A stretch of DNA of 64,000 bases, taken from assembly GCF_003626755.1 (NCBI RefSeq), contig NZ_RBCJ01000006.1, forward strand, positions 310,001 through 374,000. The letters run 5' to 3'. The stretch is from Ulvibacterium marinum (GTDB lineage: Bacteria > Bacteroidota > Bacteroidia > Flavobacteriales > Flavobacteriaceae). A program made the translations under genes and the position numbers. Positions 61,567 to 64,000 of this stretch are shown piece after piece. Position 1 is the first letter of the stretch. The number at the start of each line of letters is the position of its first letter. The notes under the pieces are model-generated. The model was not told where the DNA came from, ran no database searches, and was given only the letters and a program-made list of their open reading frames with translations.

Positions 61567-63795
61567 TTATTTTCTATATTCCAAAACTTTGATCACCGTT
61601 TTTCCAGAATAAGGTTTTTCCGGCGTTTGTAGGCTGAAATACGTGCGCTTATTGGCCGGTGACCATTTACAATTGTCACAAGATACTTTTGCACTCAATG
61701 CAACATTGATCTTTTGAGCTTCATTTTCAGGGTTTGCCGTGGCTACTTTGAGAATGCCCTGATCATATTCCCGATAATCAAGCAACATCATCGACTTCCG
61801 GTCTACTTCAATACTTAGTGAATCATTCAGTGCCATTTTTCCAGGTTGGTAAAATATCAAATGGTATTGCTTTTGCGGTTTATGATGAACAGCCTGAATA
61901 GACTTCTTATTGGACAGCACGGCTATGTTATCAATTGATTTAGCATAGTGCTGCATTTTCGAAGATGAAATAGCTGGAACAATTATATAGCTTAGTGAAC
62001 CGTTGTTTTTTTGATTATTGCCTAATTCAACTCCAATGGTAAACACGTTTTTTACTACCGATTTATCTGTCGATTTATTAATTGTATTCCAGTTGCCCAT
62101 TTTATTTTCCCCGGACACTGTTATTTTGTGGCTACCACTAAAAAAATACCCGATGGAATCATGATGTACCCAATTCAATTTTCCACTAATGGGCCTTTTA
62201 AGAACGTTTATCTGGCTATTCGCAGACGTTAATATTTCGCCTTTTGACAAACACTGGTTAACGGTTTGTAATAATGGAAAAGTACCGGAATAATCAATCC
62301 CTGAAACCAAATGTACGATTTCGCGATCAAAGAAAAACCAGGCCCTTTTAGCCTTTAAATCGCCTTTGGTGTAGTCATAGGCTGCAAAACCCTGCGCTCC
62401 ATTTGATACCCCTCCAACAAAGGAGGTAGTATTGATCGCTTCATACCACCAATTTAGTACAGGAAGGCCAGTTGTATCTTGCACACTTAAGAGCCCGGGA
62501 AGCTTTTTCCAATTCCAAATCGGGAAAATGCTATCATACTCGTCACCCCTCCTAAAAATGAAGTTCACCCCGTTTCCTAAGTAATAACCTTTAAGGTTTT
62601 CGCCGTTTCCTGCTTCGCTCCAGTTTATTCTTTCAGAGGCCATTTTCACTGAAGCATAATACCCTGGTTTTTTGTGCGTCATAAAATCGGAATGCCAGAA
62701 GTGCCTGTTTCCTGTACTTTTTACCAGCCGGGACCCGGAATTATAATCTTGAATAAACGTCAAAAACTCTTGCTTTCGCTCGGAAAGGTGTGCCATTAGC
62801 TCAGCTGCCAGCACAATTGCTTTACTACTATAGTAAGGTCTTGCTAATTCACGACCCATGGCGCTGTAATCCGGACGGTTCTTGTACATCATCCATTGCT
62901 GGCCATCCAAAATAAAGTTTGAAATAATTTGAATCTTCTCCTTTTCAAACTCGAATTGAGTGTCCTTTGCCAAAAACGCAAGTTGGGCAATAAATAGGGT
63001 AAAAACCCTACCGTATCCGTAACTGTAAAGCTGTTCACCATGCTGATGGAAACTATTGTCGTATTGAATTCCTTCTTTCTTGTTATAGGTTATTTCACTT
63101 TTTATTTCCTCAAAAGCACGTTCCAGGCCTTGCATATCATTAAGAAGGACAGAGAGGTGTATGTGTACATTGGCGAGCCAAAGTAAATTTTGCCCTGTCG
63201 CCGGTCCATGATAATCATAAAACTGGTCTTTTATGCCAACTCGCATCATATCCACAACAGCTCTCACCATATTTTCGGGTAATTCGCCCTGTCTAAACAG
63301 TACCAATACCCTTCCCATATAGGTAGGTATACCTATCGCATTCCACCAATAATTAGTGCTTTTTGGCTTGTTATCAATCCAGTATTCAATACCCGCCTTT
63401 ATATAATGCAGGTATGTTTCTGCCGTTGATTTGTTCTCTATATTATTCGCATAGCATACCGAAAGCTTGTACAATCTTCGCCAATGCTCTGCTGGCGCCC
63501 ACCACGATGCGGAGTTATTCTGATAATCAATGTCTTTCCATGTTCCGTTTTGTGGTGCAAAACGACCCATTATACTATCCAACGAAAGCGTTGTTTTCAG
63601 TTCCTGGCGGATAATCTCTTCTGCCGAAAACTTGTAAAGCCTTTCGCGTATTGTGTCTAAATCTACCGTATGTATCTTTTGAATTTGTTTAAGCTGGTCA
63701 CCATGTCCTTGACCAATACAATTACAAAATACCAATGACAAGAGTAAAGACAAATGCCCAAGTATTCTCAGCTTATTATAACCATTCGTTTTCAT
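61567..63795 (-). CDS. Polysaccharide lyase family 8 lipoprotein
   Basis: 742 residues from the ATG at 63795 (a start at 63813 would add six). Signal peptide with possible lipobox VFCNC. Alpha/alpha-toroid domain to about residue 370, then beta-sandwich domains. PL8 active site by comparison with chondroitinase AC: Asn203 (TGQNLLW), His252 (SFHQHGEQL), Tyr261 (YSYGYG) and an Arg in NRPDYSAMGRE. Cleaves uronic-acid-containing polymers (hyaluronan, chondroitin, xanthan type) by beta-elimination at the cell surface. The exact substrate cannot be read from sequence. The uxuA remnant and DUF1080 gene nearby fit uronate-polymer use. Confidence 0.92.
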   Translation of the reverse strand: MKTNGYNKLRILGHLSLLLSLVFCNCIGQGHGDQLKQIQKIHTVDLDTIRERLYKFSAEEIIRQELKTTLSLDSIMGRFAPQNGTWKDIDYQNNSASWWAPAEHWRRLYKLSVCYANNIENKSTAETYLHYIKAGIEYWIDNKPKSTNYWWNAIGIPTYMGRVLVLFRQGELPENMVRAVVDMMRVGIKDQFYDYHGPATGQNLLWLANVHIHLSVLLNDMQGLERAFEEIKSEITYNKKEGIQYDNSFHQHGEQLYSYGYGRVFTLFIAQLAFLAKDTQFEFEKEKIQIISNFILDGQQWMMYKNRPDYSAMGRELARPYYSSKAIVLAAELMAHLSERKQEFLTFIQDYNSGSRLVKSTGNRHFWHSDFMTHKKPGYYASVKMASERINWSEAGNGENLKGYYLGNGVNFIFRRGDEYDSIFPIWNWKKLPGLLSVQDTTGLPVLNWWYEAINTTSFVGGVSNGAQGFAAYDYTKGDLKAKRAWFFFDREIVHLVSGIDYSGTFPLLQTVNQCLSKGEILTSANSQINVLKRPISGKLNWVHHDSIGYFFSGSHKITVSGENKMGNWNTINKSTDKSVVKNVFTIGVELGNNQKNNGSLSYIIVPAISSSKMQHYAKSIDNIAVLSNKKSIQAVHHKPQKQYHLIFYQPGKMALNDSLSIEVDRKSMMLLDYREYDQGILKVATANPENEAQKINVALSAKVSCDNCKWSPANKRTYFSLQTPEKPYSGKTVIKVLEYRK

Positions 63796-64000
63796 ATTTA
63801 AGGTTATCATCATCGTTTATGAAATATAAAACAGTAACTGAATGTGGATTAGTCGCTATTTTTATATTGTCTTTACCCCAATAAATTTGTGAAATATTCA
63901 CGTTATGCTCTGCGTGAGTCGGATCGTTCTTTGCAAACACCTTCGCCATTGAGCTCCACTTTCGTAACAATATTTTCTAAATCGACCTTTCCAAAATCAG
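63776..64000 (-). pseudogene. C-terminal end of a gene cut by the window edge, apparently frameshifted
   Basis: Entering from the right edge, one frame reads DFGKVDLENIVTKVELNGEG and then stops, while the next frame continues AKNDPTHAEHNVNISQIYWG to a stop at 63776, overlapping the lyase start by 20 bases. The two pieces join naturally at about 63940, suggesting a frameshift. Not recognised. Without the sequence beyond the edge, an intact short gene using only the second frame cannot be excluded. Confidence 0.35.

Overview
The window comes from a member of the Bacteroidota, most likely a marine Flavobacteriaceae. Evidence: AT-rich DNA, a SusC/SusD pair with an ECF sigma and FecR-type anti-sigma factor, many SPII lipoproteins, promoters of the Bacteroidota type (TTG about 20 bases upstream of TAnnTTTG), GG-leader peptides of the Bacteroidota kind, and sulfatase and polysaccharide lyase genes. 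No rRNA, tRNA, CRISPR array or intact transposase was seen.

Layout. 1-8.3 kb: capsule/exopolysaccharide locus (UDP-glucose dehydrogenase, DegT aminotransferase, FlaA1/PglF-type dehydratase, Wza-like export lipoprotein, Wzc-like kinase, convergent PHP-type phosphatase). 8.8-10.4 kb: YjeF_N-domain protein and a beta-rich outer-membrane protein. 10.4-24 kb: a polysaccharide-utilisation-like locus (ECF sigma, FecR, SusC, SusD, two FAD oxidoreductases flanking a sulfatase, CstA-type transporter). 24.3-26.6 kb: an unusual cytoplasmic trypsin-like protease with zinc ribbon, plus a partner of unknown function. 27-31.2 kb: two serine beta-lactamase-fold hydrolases and a membrane LytTR regulator, with gene relics between and after them.

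31.9-35.0 kb is the best candidate for an undescribed system: a six-cysteine GG-leader peptide, a fusion protein (degenerate C39-like domain + VKOR + DsbA-like thioredoxin) and a convergent family-2 glycosyltransferase. This is the parts list expected for a disulfide-bonded, possibly glycosylated, secreted peptide.

35.3-52.5 kb is a second strong candidate, a large putative metal-acquisition island. Two small His/Cys membrane proteins flank a lipoprotein, followed by a tightly packed eleven-gene operon: COG0523 GTPase, ABC ATPase, four DUF3526-type permeases, TonB receptor, beta-propeller lipoprotein, Tat-exported alanine-racemase-fold protein that lacks the usual catalytic Tyr, alpha/beta hydrolase and a DUF5916-type protein. 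53.9-57.5 kb carries a Zrg-like ABC operon (ATPase, FtsX-type permease with a His-rich loop, two paralogous CxxC proteins, Fur/Zur-family regulator) divergent from a MerC-like gene. The two directions share a perfect 21-bp operator-like palindrome whose arms hold both -33 elements.

57.6-64 kb: VOC lipoprotein, DUF1080-type hydrolase, HigBA toxin-antitoxin with a small third gene, decayed genes including a mannonate dehydratase remnant, and a PL8 polysaccharide lyase. Domain names are assigned from motifs by eye; no database search was possible.
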